Positions 1 to 7,132 of a stretch of DNA of 12,562 nucleotides are shown one piece after another (positions within the stretch are counted from its first letter, which is position 1; each line of letters begins with the position of its first letter). The DNA is taken from NCBI GenBank assembly GCA_029261675.1, contig JAJDBA010000164.1, positions 1 to 12,562 of the forward strand. Reading direction: 5' to 3'. This DNA comes from Nitrospinaceae bacterium. GTDB lineage: Bacteria; Nitrospinota; Nitrospinia; Nitrospinales; VA-1. Position numbers and translations under genes: made by a program. Below the pieces are notes generated by a model, which was given only the letters and a program-made list of their open reading frames with translations, was not told where the DNA came from and ran no database searches.

Positions 1-519
1 GGACTCGAACCCGCAGAAGGTCCAAGTCTGGTGTTCAGCGTTTTGCCCACCGTATTCACCAGCATGCCCATGGGCCATGTGGTGTCCGTCATATTTTTTA
101 CTCTACTAGCGATAGCCGCAATCACATCAGGCATTTCATTACTCGAAGTGGTGGTTGCGTATTTTATAGATCAACGTGGATGGCAACGGAAAAAGGCAGT
201 GATTATTGTCGGGCTGGCTATTTTCGTATTTGGTATTCCCAGTGGTTTATCGTTCGGAGCCATGGCAGATATCAAGCTGGCGGGCATGACCTTCTTCGAC
301 CATGTCGATAACATCGCCTCCAATTACCTGCTACCGTTAGGAGGAATGTTGACAGCGATATTTGTGGGCTGGGTTTGGGGGACTAATAACGCGCATACAG
401 AAATTGAAAAGCATGAAAACACCTTCAAATTTCCATGGGCGCAATGCTGGGAATTCTTGATCCGCTACATCACCCCCGTTGCGGTTGGCATTGTTTTTCT
501 AGCCAAAATTCTTCCCTAA
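1..519 (+). CDS. Sodium-dependent (neurotransmitter:sodium symporter, SNF family) transporter, C-terminal part
   Basis: The frame is open from the first base, so this is the last 172 residues of a gene that begins outside the window; the GTG at 31 is internal. The visible part has about four hydrophobic segments. The segment starting GPSLVFSVLPTVF and the following helix with ITSGISLLEVVVAYFID look like the middle-to-late helices of bacterial NSS transporters (the LeuT-fold group), and LLPLGGMLTAIFVGWVWG looks like a late helix of the same family. Such proteins import amino acids or related solutes with Na+ across the inner membrane. The substrate cannot be told from this fragment, because the helices that form most of the pocket (TM1, TM3, TM6) are missing. 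The antiporter 100 bp downstream on the same strand also uses cation gradients, but that gap contains its own promoter-like sequence, so co-transcription is not assumed. The family call is secure. Confidence 0.85.
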   Translation, partial: GLEPAEGPSLVFSVLPTVFTSMPMGHVVSVIFFTLLAIAAITSGISLLEVVVAYFIDQRGWQRKKAVIIVGLAIFVFGIPSGLSFGAMADIKLAGMTFFDHVDNIASNYLLPLGGMLTAIFVGWVWGTNNAHTEIEKHENTFKFPWAQCWEFLIRYITPVAVGIVFLAKILP

Positions 520-553
520 CTAACGCGATGTTGAAAGCCTAATCAGTATTTCT

Positions 554-584
554 TTGTTCCCTTCCAGGTAATCTCTGCTAATAT
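554..584 (+). promoter_or_regulatory. Possible sigma-70-type promoter for the antiporter gene
   Basis: TAATAT at 579-584 is preceded by TGC, which gives an extended -10 element (TGnTAATAT). A weak -35-like TTGTTC lies at 554-559 with a long 19-base spacer. Transcription would start near 591, about 30 bases before the ATG at 620. The call is by eye only. Confidence 0.3.
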
Positions 585-619
585 TTATTTTCTCTACCAT
601 TTAAATTCATTAAGGGAAC

Positions 620-2407
620 ATGGAACATATTGTCTTGCACAAACTTGTCCTGATTGTTATTTCAGGAATTCTTTGCCAGTGGTTTGCTTGGCGCTTTAAA
701 GTTCCATCGATAGCATTATTTTCGACAGTCGGTCTTTTAATTGGTCCCGTTTTTCATTTGGTAGATCCCAGTCAGGATTTTGGAGTCCTTGTAGAAGCCA
801 TTATCAAACTTGCTCTGGCTATTATTTTATTTGAAGGGGGTCTGAACCTTAAATTTCACGAGCTGACCCATACCGGTAAAGCCGTTAAACATCTCATTCT
901 TTTTGGTCTTCCGCTTTCCTGGTTTTTTGGTTTTCAAGTCTGCTATTGGATCGCAGATTTATCCTTTTCTTTATCTTTACTGATTTCTGCCATCCTTGTG
1001 GTCACCGGTCCCACTGTCATCTTACCTCTGATAAGGCAGACAAGATTGAAAGCACGTACCGCTTCTCTTTTGAAATGGGAAGGAATTATTAATGATCCCA
1101 TCGGCATTCTGTTGGCCGTTCTCGTTTTTCAATTTGTTATAGCCAGCGATTTTATTGCATTGAATAAAATCACCGTCCTTTATTTATTAGGATCTATCGC
1201 TTCTTCGATCTTGATTGGGTTTGGAGGGGCGCATCTTTTGAAGTTCACTTTCGAAAAAGGCCACGTTCCTGAGTTTCTAAAACTACCTATGGTGTTCGCA
1301 ACCGTTTTATCTGTGTATGCCCTATCCAACCTTCTTCAAGAAGAGGTTGGTCTTTTAACAGTGACGGTGATGGGGATCACCATGGGAAACATTGGAATGC
1401 TGATCATTTATGAACTCAGAAAATTCAAAGAAAACATCACCGCCATTGTAATTCCTGTTGTTTTTATTCTATTAACAGCAGATTTGAATCTGGATAATCT
1501 CATGGGTTTGAACTGGCGTGTATTTGGGTTCTTGTTTGGCTTTTTGTTTCTGGTTCGACCCGCAGCGGTATGGCTTTCAACCATCGGGGCAGGATTGAGC
1601 TGGCAGCAAAGGCTTTTTGTCAGTTGGATTGCCCCTCGAGGGATTGTTGCAACTTCTATCGCTGGGTTATTAGGTATCAAACTGCAAGAACGTATGATCA
1701 ATAATGCAGAGCTGCTCCTTCCTCTAGTATTCGTCGTTATGTTTTCAACAGTTCTATTACATGGATTCAGTATCGGCTGGCTAGCTCGACATTTAGGATT
1801 AGCCGGGAACGCCAATGAAGGAGTTTTAATAGTAGGGTCTCATAAGTGGAGCATCGATCTGGCTTTAGCATTGCAAAAAGAGGATGTGCCTGTTCTGGTA
1901 GTGAGTGACTCATGGAAAAACCTACAGCAATGTCGCCTCCAGGGCATTCCAATTCATTATGGTGAAATTCTATCTGAAAGCGTTGAAGAAGATCTGGAGC
2001 TGGCGGATATGGGGTATCTTCTGGCGATTACCGGAAACCATGCTTACAACTCGTTAGTCTGTAGTGTTTTTATTCAACACTTTGGAAGGAACCGGGTATT
2101 TCAGATTGCAACCACTGAAAAGAAAATCGAGAAGAAACAACTAAACAGTTCATTTAGAGGAAAAGTGTTGTTTGAAGGAAACCTGATCTATAAGGAACTG
2201 ATCCTTCAGTATATTGATGGATGGCGCTTTCAAAGAACTCGACTCACCGAGGAATACAATTTTGAAGCTCTTAAAGATAATTTTAAAAGCAGACTGCAAC
2301 CTTTTATAAGAATCAAGGGTAATGGAGAACTGGATCTCGATTTTTCCGAAGATCAATCCCAGTCTAATCCAGGAGACACAATCATAAGTTTTTCATACAA
2401 AATATAA
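620..2407 (+). CDS. CPA-type Na+(K+)/H+ antiporter with C-terminal RCK/TrkA-N-like domain
   Basis: This is a complete 595-residue protein. Residues 1-395 are a multi-pass membrane domain of the cation:proton antiporter superfamily. The ion-site Asn-Asp pair is present at N158-D159 (GIINDPIG), and SWIAPRGIVA at 335-344 matches the conserved Arg-Gly helix start of NhaP-like antiporters. An unwound TGPT segment lies at 129-132. Residues 400-520 form a Rossmann-like cytoplasmic domain (GVLIVGSH, then VPVLVVSDSW, then YLLAITGNHAYNSLVCS) of the RCK/TrkA-N type. The last 70 residues resemble a short TrkA-C-like lobe (NPGDTIISF). The nucleotide loop is degenerate: G406 is followed by H408 and S411 where GxGxxG expects Gly. 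The likely role is electroneutral exchange of Na+ or K+ for H+ in pH or salt homeostasis; ion preference is not predictable. The ATG at 620 follows AAGGGA at unusually short spacing. Confidence 0.88.
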   Translation: MEHIVLHKLVLIVISGILCQWFAWRFKVPSIALFSTVGLLIGPVFHLVDPSQDFGVLVEAIIKLALAIILFEGGLNLKFHELTHTGKAVKHLILFGLPLSWFFGFQVCYWIADLSFSLSLLISAILVVTGPTVILPLIRQTRLKARTASLLKWEGIINDPIGILLAVLVFQFVIASDFIALNKITVLYLLGSIASSILIGFGGAHLLKFTFEKGHVPEFLKLPMVFATVLSVYALSNLLQEEVGLLTVTVMGITMGNIGMLIIYELRKFKENITAIVIPVVFILLTADLNLDNLMGLNWRVFGFLFGFLFLVRPAAVWLSTIGAGLSWQQRLFVSWIAPRGIVATSIAGLLGIKLQERMINNAELLLPLVFVVMFSTVLLHGFSIGWLARHLGLAGNANEGVLIVGSHKWSIDLALALQKEDVPVLVVSDSWKNLQQCRLQGIPIHYGEILSESVEEDLELADMGYLLAITGNHAYNSLVCSVFIQHFGRNRVFQIATTEKKIEKKQLNSSFRGKVLFEGNLIYKELILQYIDGWRFQRTRLTEEYNFEALKDNFKSRLQPFIRIKGNGELDLDFSEDQSQSNPGDTIISFSYKI

Positions 2408-2429
2408 AAAGCACTTTGTCAAATCCCCG

Positions 2430-2452
2430 CCGTCAAGACGATAGTCTTGCGG
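2430..2452. repeat. Inverted repeat between convergent genes, overlapping the trmB stop
   Basis: CAAGAC at 2434-2439 and GTCTTG at 2444-2449 form a 6-bp stem with a 4-base loop. It can be extended by CCG/CGG with one bulged base. It spans the trmB TGA and lies 22 bases after the antiporter stop, so it could serve as a weak terminator for either gene. There is no T-run on either side, so an intrinsic terminator is not claimed. Confidence 0.35.
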
Positions 2453-3866
2453 CCCATTCTTCATCTCCCAGAATTTCGCGTAAGCTCTCAGAAATAGCAC
2501 CAAAGTCCACACTGTCTTCAGCATTTTCCTCTGCCTTTTTATAAAGGCGGCGTGCACCTTCTCCATCTCCAAGCTTTTCTAAAAAACATTCAGCCAGACC
2601 CAAAAGATCACAACACTCTTCGGCCTCGCGCTCCGCTTTATGGTACAGCTCGCTGGCCCATTCTCCATCACCCAATTTTGCGAAGACGTTGTCTGCAAGT
2701 TCATAAAAATCAGAATACTCGTTTGCATTCTCCTCAGCTTTTTTATAAATTTTGAGTTGCCATTCCTTATCCTCAAGAATTTCTGAAACACTTTCAGCGA
2801 GGTCGCATAATTCGCGAATATTTTTGCTTTCTGCTTTTTCGAACAATTGTTTCGCCCACTCTTTATCTTCAAGAGCTTCAAAAACACTATACGCCAGCCA
2901 ATTTAAGTCGAGACTGCTCTCGGCATGTTCCTCAGCTTTCCTGTAAATTTTTCTAGCCCAATCTTTATCATTGAGTGCGAGAGCAACACTATAGGCAAGC
3001 CAGTTCAAGTCGAGACTGTCTTCGGCCTTTGCCTCGGCTTTTTGATATACGTTTTTGGCCCATTGCCCGTCTCCTGCTTCTGCTAATTGATCTGCAACTT
3101 GTTTGAGGTCACAAGCATCATTCGCATTGGCTTCCGCAGTTTTAAATTTTCGAGTTAGATATTCATCGTTGCTAAGTGGCTTCTCCTCAGAAACCAATAT
3201 TTCTTCTTTTTTTGGCTCCTCTTCGCGATCGATAAACTTTGAATACTCGAGATAGTGGATTTTATCTCCAGCGTAAAGAAAACTTTTTTCGTACTTTGTT
3301 TTTGGCAAATGCTTTCGCTCATAAAAAATACCCGTCTCTTCATTCACATCTTGCAATGAAGGTTCTGCATTAAAATAGCCGAGTATCTCCATGGCATAGG
3401 AGTCGCTATCCGTAGCTAGATGGACGCGACCTTTAGGAGCTAGCTTCTGCGCAATCTGTTTTATCAGTTCTGGTTTAATTAGGCGGCGTTTGAAATGCCG
3501 TTTCTTAGGCCAAGGGTCGGGGAGATTGATATAAACCGAATCTAACTCTTCGGCTCGAAAGAGGTGAGGAAGTTTTTCCCGGACATCTCCAAAAACAACA
3601 CGTATATTTTTTAGCTGGAAGGAACGAATACGCGCAAGTAGTTTTTGGATGCCGTCCTGGGAAAAATCTATACCGATGAAATTACTATCTGGCTCTCTTT
3701 TAGCCATGGAGATTAAAAAATCGCCCATGCCAAACCCAATTTCAAGCTTTAAAGAATGGTCGTTTCCAAATTGGCTTTGCCAATCTGGATTTTCTTTAAT
3801 ATCCAGAAAGCAAGGATCTTCCACCACAAAATGGGTGGAAGAGGGTCTGGCAGTCAGTAATCCCAT
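2433..3866 (-). CDS. trmB: tRNA (guanine-N7-)-methyltransferase TrmB fused to a C-terminal TPR-like repeat domain
   Basis: Residues 1-212 are a whole TrmB enzyme, which uses SAM to make m7G46 in the variable loop of tRNAs. The SAM-binding motif is LEIGFGMGDFL (41-51). The family signature INLPDPWPKKRHFKRRLI lies at 113-130, the TDSDSY motif at 152-157 and the TKYE motif at 190-193. Usual TrmB proteins are about 210-250 residues; this one has 477. After a charged Glu/Lys-rich linker (213-235) comes a run of 34-residue repeats. They are marked by a DxEWA motif with Trp at 269, 303, 337, 369, 403 and 471 (the 437 copy has Gly), then a Y-x-KAE motif. The Ala, Tyr and Ala spacing matches TPR positions 20, 24 and 27. 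The tail probably binds a protein partner. The start at 3866 has no clear Shine-Dalgarno sequence but matches the expected domain start. The lipoprotein gene stops 22 bp upstream. The TrmB call is firm; the tail's function is unknown. Confidence 0.93.
   Translation of the reverse strand: MGLLTARPSSTHFVVEDPCFLDIKENPDWQSQFGNDHSLKLEIGFGMGDFLISMAKREPDSNFIGIDFSQDGIQKLLARIRSFQLKNIRVVFGDVREKLPHLFRAEELDSVYINLPDPWPKKRHFKRRLIKPELIKQIAQKLAPKGRVHLATDSDSYAMEILGYFNAEPSLQDVNEETGIFYERKHLPKTKYEKSFLYAGDKIHYLEYSKFIDREEEPKKEEILVSEEKPLSNDEYLTRKFKTAEANANDACDLKQVADQLAEAGDGQWAKNVYQKAEAKAEDSLDLNWLAYSVALALNDKDWARKIYRKAEEHAESSLDLNWLAYSVFEALEDKEWAKQLFEKAESKNIRELCDLAESVSEILEDKEWQLKIYKKAEENANEYSDFYELADNVFAKLGDGEWASELYHKAEREAEECCDLLGLAECFLEKLGDGEGARRLYKKAEENAEDSVDFGAISESLREILGDEEWAARLSS
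2436..3149 (-). repeat. Tandem 102-bp (34-residue) coding repeats in the trmB tail
   Basis: Seven copies, the first incomplete and the last truncated, follow one another in frame inside trmB. The residue spacing between successive EWA motifs is 34, 34, 32, 34, 34 and 34. The two neighbouring copies encoding SLDLNWLAYSV (residues 284-294 and 318-328) stay similar at the DNA level, for example around 2905-2920 and 3007-3022, which suggests later duplication than the other copies. Amphipathic helix pairs are expected, as in TPR or Sel1 solenoids. Confidence 0.8.
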
Positions 3867-3888
3867 AGCTAAGAGAGCATCGAATTAT

Positions 3889-4050
3889 TTATTTACCCAA
3901 TAAATCATTTACCTTCTTTGCTGCATCCTCAGCAGCTTCATCCATTTTCTTTCCTGCTTTTTCTGCCGGCCCTTTTTCTTCACAACCAACAATACCCATT
4001 ACAGAAATAATTAAAACCAGTGCGATCATTAATTTTTTAAAGCTATTCAT
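3889..4050 (-). CDS. Small lipoprotein of unknown function, 53 residues
   Basis: This is a short complete gene: ATG at 4050-4048 and TAA at 3889. The protein begins MNSFKK, then has a hydrophobic stretch (residues 8-22) ending in the lipobox IVGC, so lipidation is expected at Cys23. The mature part is only 31 residues and very charged, with alternating Lys/Glu/Ala (AEKAGKKMDEAAEDAAKKV) that would form one amphipathic helix. A strong Shine-Dalgarno sequence (GGGAG) sits about 6 bases before the ATG, and a promoter-like sequence lies 30-60 bases upstream. It resembles the many tiny entericidin-like or Ala/Lys-rich lipoproteins of Gram-negative bacteria, but no specific family is claimed. It may be co-transcribed with trmB, 22 bp downstream. 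The signals together make it a convincing gene despite its size. Confidence 0.75.
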   Translation of the reverse strand: MNSFKKLMIALVLIISVMGIVGCEEKGPAEKAGKKMDEAAEDAAKKVNDLLGK

Positions 4051-4081
4051 AACTCTCCCTTTATACAAATTATCGATAAAA

Positions 4082-4111
4082 ATTTTATTCCCAATTCTAT
4101 TCGGTTCTCAA
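4082..4111 (-). promoter_or_regulatory. Possible sigma-70-type promoter for the lipoprotein (and trmB)
   Basis: Read on the minus strand, TTGAGA (4111-4106) and TAAAAT (4087-4082) are separated by 18 bases. Each differs from consensus at one position. Transcription would start near 4075, leaving a leader of about 25 bases that contains the GGGAG ribosome site. Confidence 0.4.
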
Positions 4112-4134
4112 TTAAAATGGAATCTAAATATTAT
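4105..4134 (+). promoter_or_regulatory. Possible promoter for the HupE/UreJ-type gene
   Basis: TATTAT at 4129-4134 is a fair -10 and TTCTCA at 4105-4110 a weak -35, 18 bases apart. The -35 shares bases with the divergent lipoprotein promoter, so the two could compete. A ribosome site AAGGA lies at 4148-4152, 11 bases before the ATG. Confidence 0.25.
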
Positions 4135-4163
4135 GTTAAGGTCTTCGAAGGATAAATTTAATT

Positions 4164-4973
4164 ATGAATAAAACCCTACAAATATCGCTTCTCCTATCCT
4201 TGGTCTTATTAGCTTCTTTAGCCTATGCCCATGGCATGTCAGAAGCGGAAAAACAAAGCATTATACAAGGAGGCAATCTTCAATTCCTGAAGATCGGTGC
4301 CACCCATATGCTGACGGGTTACGACCATCTCGTGTTCATCTTCGGCCTTGTTTTTTTTCTGACCTCTTTCATGAGTGTCGTCAAATATATCACCGCCTTT
4401 ACAATCGGTCACAGTACCACTCTGGTCATCGCAACATTAATGGGAGTAACGGTAAATTATTTTTTGGTCGACGCCGTGATCGCGCTTAGCGTTTGTTATA
4501 TCGGCTATAAAAACCTGGGTGGATTCAAAAAAATATTTGATAAAGAACTGAATCTGGTCTGGGCTGTTTTTATTTTTGGCCTGATTCACGGATTAGGACT
4601 TTCCATCCAACTGCAACAACTTCCTCTTGGAGACGAAGGTATTGTCTGGAGAATTCTTTCCTTTAATCTTGGAATAGAATTAGGACAAATTGCAGCCCTA
4701 TGTGTGATGGCCACATTATTATTAAAATGGAGACGCGCTCCATCTTTTTCACAAATCAGCAAAGTCTCTAACAATGCATTGATTTATGCAGGGGCCTTTT
4801 TATTTTTATTCCAGATGCATGGCTACTCCCATACACTCGACCCCAATAAATTTCCTTTTCCAGAAGACAGTCATTTCCACGCCCACGAAAAAATGGATGC
4901 ACAAGCACCTATCCCCGGTAGCGAGTACCTAAAGGCTCCAATAGCTGCACCTTCCAACCCACTAGATTTTTAA
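4164..4973 (+). CDS. HupE/UreJ-type membrane protein with His-rich C-terminus
   Basis: This is a complete 269-residue protein. It has a signal peptide (about 1-22, ending LAYA before His23), then six or so membrane helices. The motifs fit the HupE/UreJ_2 family: THMLTGYDHLVF (47-58), FTIGHSTTL (79-87), FGLIHGLG (138-145) and FNLGIELGQ (167-175). His48, Asp54, His55, His83 and His142 are therefore placed as in that family. The related HupE and UreJ proteins are linked to nickel supply for hydrogenase and urease, and this branch is often found alone, so divalent metal transport is likely but not proven. After the last helix the chain has His209, His213, His227, His229 and His231, which could bind metal on the outside. 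No urease, hydrogenase or metal regulator gene is in the window. It ends 7 bp from the convergent DUF255 gene. Confidence 0.85.
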   Translation: MNKTLQISLLLSLVLLASLAYAHGMSEAEKQSIIQGGNLQFLKIGATHMLTGYDHLVFIFGLVFFLTSFMSVVKYITAFTIGHSTTLVIATLMGVTVNYFLVDAVIALSVCYIGYKNLGGFKKIFDKELNLVWAVFIFGLIHGLGLSIQLQQLPLGDEGIVWRILSFNLGIELGQIAALCVMATLLLKWRRAPSFSQISKVSNNALIYAGAFLFLFQMHGYSHTLDPNKFPFPEDSHFHAHEKMDAQAPIPGSEYLKAPIAAPSNPLDF

Positions 4974-4980
4974 GGGCTAT

Positions 4981-7083
4981 TTAATTTAACGAGTAGTCTT
5001 TATTTTCTTTCACTAATTGGCGGGCTTTTTTTAGGTCTTCGGTGGGGAATTTACAGACATTGTTTTCACAGACATAGATAATTGTACGCCCATCGGCTGT
5101 GGTTTTATTTTCGAACACTGGGAAAGACGATTTGAAATCGGTTGAGATATAGCCAACGGTTTTATTGGGTAAGAACTCGGTACGCAACATTTTAATAACT
5201 GCATCTTTTTCTTTGGACTGCTGTGGCCCCACCACAACGACTTCTTTAGACTTGTCGAGATAGAAGTCCAAGGCAATGAACATTTGCGCGAACGCATTAT
5301 GAGATCGGCTCATCATCTCCCCCGCCAATGCAAAAATGGTTTTGGCTTTATCTCTATAGGGTTTGTGCAGAGTGAAATTATAAAGTTTTAACAGGTTCAA
5401 TGCCGACACGGCGTTACTGTTGGGGCGAGCATTGTCTTCAAAGCTTTTATTGCGACCGGGCAACAAGCTTCCTTTCGCTTCAGAAAAATAATATCCACCG
5501 CTCTCTTTATCCCAAAACAGCTCATCTTGTTTTTTCTGCAACACGTTAGCCCAACTCAACCATTGCTCATCGAAGTCGGTTTCATAAAGATCGACCAATC
5601 CTTGAATGAGATACGCATAATCATCTAAGCTGGCAGTGAATTTGGCCTCGCTATCTCGAAACCGACGTGCTAGCTTTTCGTTCTTATAAAGATTCGCTTT
5701 AATAAACTGCGCTGATTTTTGTGCGGCTCTCAAATACTCATCTTCCTGCAATATTTGTGAGGCCTTCGCCATAGCACTTATCATGAGTCCGTTCCAGGCG
5801 GTGAGAACTTTATCGTCTTTAAAAGGATGTTCGCGCTTCTCCCTAAACTGTAAAAGTTTCTTACGGACATTTTTCATTTCTAAACCGGAACTACTCTTCC
5901 AACTAACCCCTTTGTTTAGATGGAGGATATTTTCTCCTGTCATTTCAAAGTTGCCTTGCGGAGTTACACCAAATGTTTTAATGGCCTGTTGATATTCTTT
6001 TTCATTTAATATTCTTTTCAGTTCGGAATCGGACCACACATAAAACGTCCCTTCTTCACCTTCGCTGTCTGCGTCTTCAGCGGAATAGAATCCGCCTTCC
6101 GGCCCGGTCATATCTTTGAGGACATAATCGAGAACACCACGTGCTACTGATTCGAATACTTTGTTTTGTGTTACCTGATAACCTTCAAGATAAACGGTTG
6201 CCAGAGCGGCCTGGTCGTAAAGCATCTTTTCAAAATGGGGCACCAGCCAGATCGGGTCTGTCGAGTAGCGATGGAATCCTCCAGCAAGGTGGTCATAAAT
6301 TCCTCCGCGTGCCATAGCCTCTAACGTCGAGGTCACCATTTTAATCGCGTACTTGTCATTAGTGCGTTGGGCGATTCGCAACAGCAGGCGCATTTTCATC
6401 GTCGGTGGAAATTTTGGTGCAAGACCAAAACCGCCATTCTCTTTGTCGTAACTGATGACAGATTTTTTATAAAATTCCTTCATCAAGGTTTCATCTAATG
6501 TCACCGATTGTGTGGAGATGCTATCCCCCGCTTCAATGAATTTTCTTACTGTATCTCCCACAGCCTTTATTTTTTTGGGTTGCTCAATCCATGCAGTGCC
6601 TAATGCATCGATAATTTTCACAAGCTCATTTTTCGGAAAGTAAGTGCCGCCAAAGACAGGTATTTTTTCGGGTGTCATGATCACAGTAAGAGGCCAACCA
6701 CCACTTCCGGTCATGGCCTGCACAACATTCATATAAAATTGGTCCACATCAGGATGTTCCTCGCGATCCACTTTTATGCAGATGAAGCTTTCATTCAACA
6801 TCGCGGCTACTTCTTCATTTTCGAACGATTCTTTTTCCAAAACATGGCACCAATGGCAGGTGGAATAACCGATGCTTAAGAAAATGGGTTTGTTTTGATC
6901 ACGTGCAGCTTGTAGCGCTTCTTCGCCCCATGCGTACCAGTGGATAGGATTGTCCTTATGTTGCAGGAGGTAAGGACTCTTCTCATGCACCAGACGGTTG
7001 TAAGGCTTAGCGGCGACAGCTCCGTCATAGAAGAAGAAAATCGCTAGCGAAAGTGGAATGATTAGGGAAAGATAACGTTGCAT
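4981..7083 (-). CDS. Exported DUF255 protein: thioredoxin-like domain plus alpha/alpha-barrel domain
   Basis: This 700-residue protein belongs to the DUF255 family (YyaL/SSP411, spermatogenesis-associated protein 20 type). The N-terminus is a typical signal peptide (hydrophobic 6-18, cut likely after AVAA at 25). The thioredoxin-like domain (about 27-190) holds the family hallmarks SPYLLQHKDNPIHWYAWG, the CHWCH motif with Cys76 and Cys79, VDREEHPDVDQ (105-115) and GGWPLTVIMTP. From about 200 to 560 it has helical (alpha/alpha)6-barrel features related to N-acylglucosamine epimerases and glycosidases, with GGFHRYSTDPIWLVPHFEKM and EDADSEGEEGTFY. The biochemical activity of this family is not established; redox chemistry or sugar binding are the usual guesses. 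It is the last gene of a likely three-gene minus-strand operon, 49 bp after the membrane-protein gene, with a weak AGG ribosome site. Confidence 0.9.
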   Translation of the reverse strand: MQRYLSLIIPLSLAIFFFYDGAVAAKPYNRLVHEKSPYLLQHKDNPIHWYAWGEEALQAARDQNKPIFLSIGYSTCHWCHVLEKESFENEEVAAMLNESFICIKVDREEHPDVDQFYMNVVQAMTGSGGWPLTVIMTPEKIPVFGGTYFPKNELVKIIDALGTAWIEQPKKIKAVGDTVRKFIEAGDSISTQSVTLDETLMKEFYKKSVISYDKENGGFGLAPKFPPTMKMRLLLRIAQRTNDKYAIKMVTSTLEAMARGGIYDHLAGGFHRYSTDPIWLVPHFEKMLYDQAALATVYLEGYQVTQNKVFESVARGVLDYVLKDMTGPEGGFYSAEDADSEGEEGTFYVWSDSELKRILNEKEYQQAIKTFGVTPQGNFEMTGENILHLNKGVSWKSSSGLEMKNVRKKLLQFREKREHPFKDDKVLTAWNGLMISAMAKASQILQEDEYLRAAQKSAQFIKANLYKNEKLARRFRDSEAKFTASLDDYAYLIQGLVDLYETDFDEQWLSWANVLQKKQDELFWDKESGGYYFSEAKGSLLPGRNKSFEDNARPNSNAVSALNLLKLYNFTLHKPYRDKAKTIFALAGEMMSRSHNAFAQMFIALDFYLDKSKEVVVVGPQQSKEKDAVIKMLRTEFLPNKTVGYISTDFKSSFPVFENKTTADGRTIIYVCENNVCKFPTEDLKKARQLVKENKDYSLN

Positions 7084-7132
7084 AAAAATGACCTACGAAT
7101 TTATAATCCGATAAGACTCAGGTTAACATAAT

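Noticed and set aside
31..519. Reading the first gene as a complete 162-residue protein from a GTG
   Set aside because: The frame is open to base 1 and family motifs already begin upstream of the GTG.
520..619. tRNA or small RNA in the gap before the antiporter
   Set aside because: The 100 bases show no cloverleaf or strong stem, only a promoter-like element and a ribosome site.
1408..1815. Antisense 135-residue open frame inside the antiporter gene
   Set aside because: It lies wholly opposite a well-supported membrane-protein gene; its composition is that of a reverse-strand shadow.
2408..2460. Rho-independent terminator between the convergent antiporter and trmB genes
   Set aside because: A bulged hairpin exists, but no T-run follows it on either strand; listed only as an inverted repeat.
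2579..2887. Open frames within the trmB repeat tail in other frames and on the + strand (2552-2755, 2752-2946)
   Set aside because: They have no ribosome site or recognisable domain and arise because the repeated codons leave alternative frames open.
2436..3149. Regular 102-bp periodicity that might be taken for a CRISPR array or satellite repeat
   Set aside because: The period follows codons of trmB, copies are diverged at DNA level but match at protein level, and there are no identical short repeats with unique spacers.
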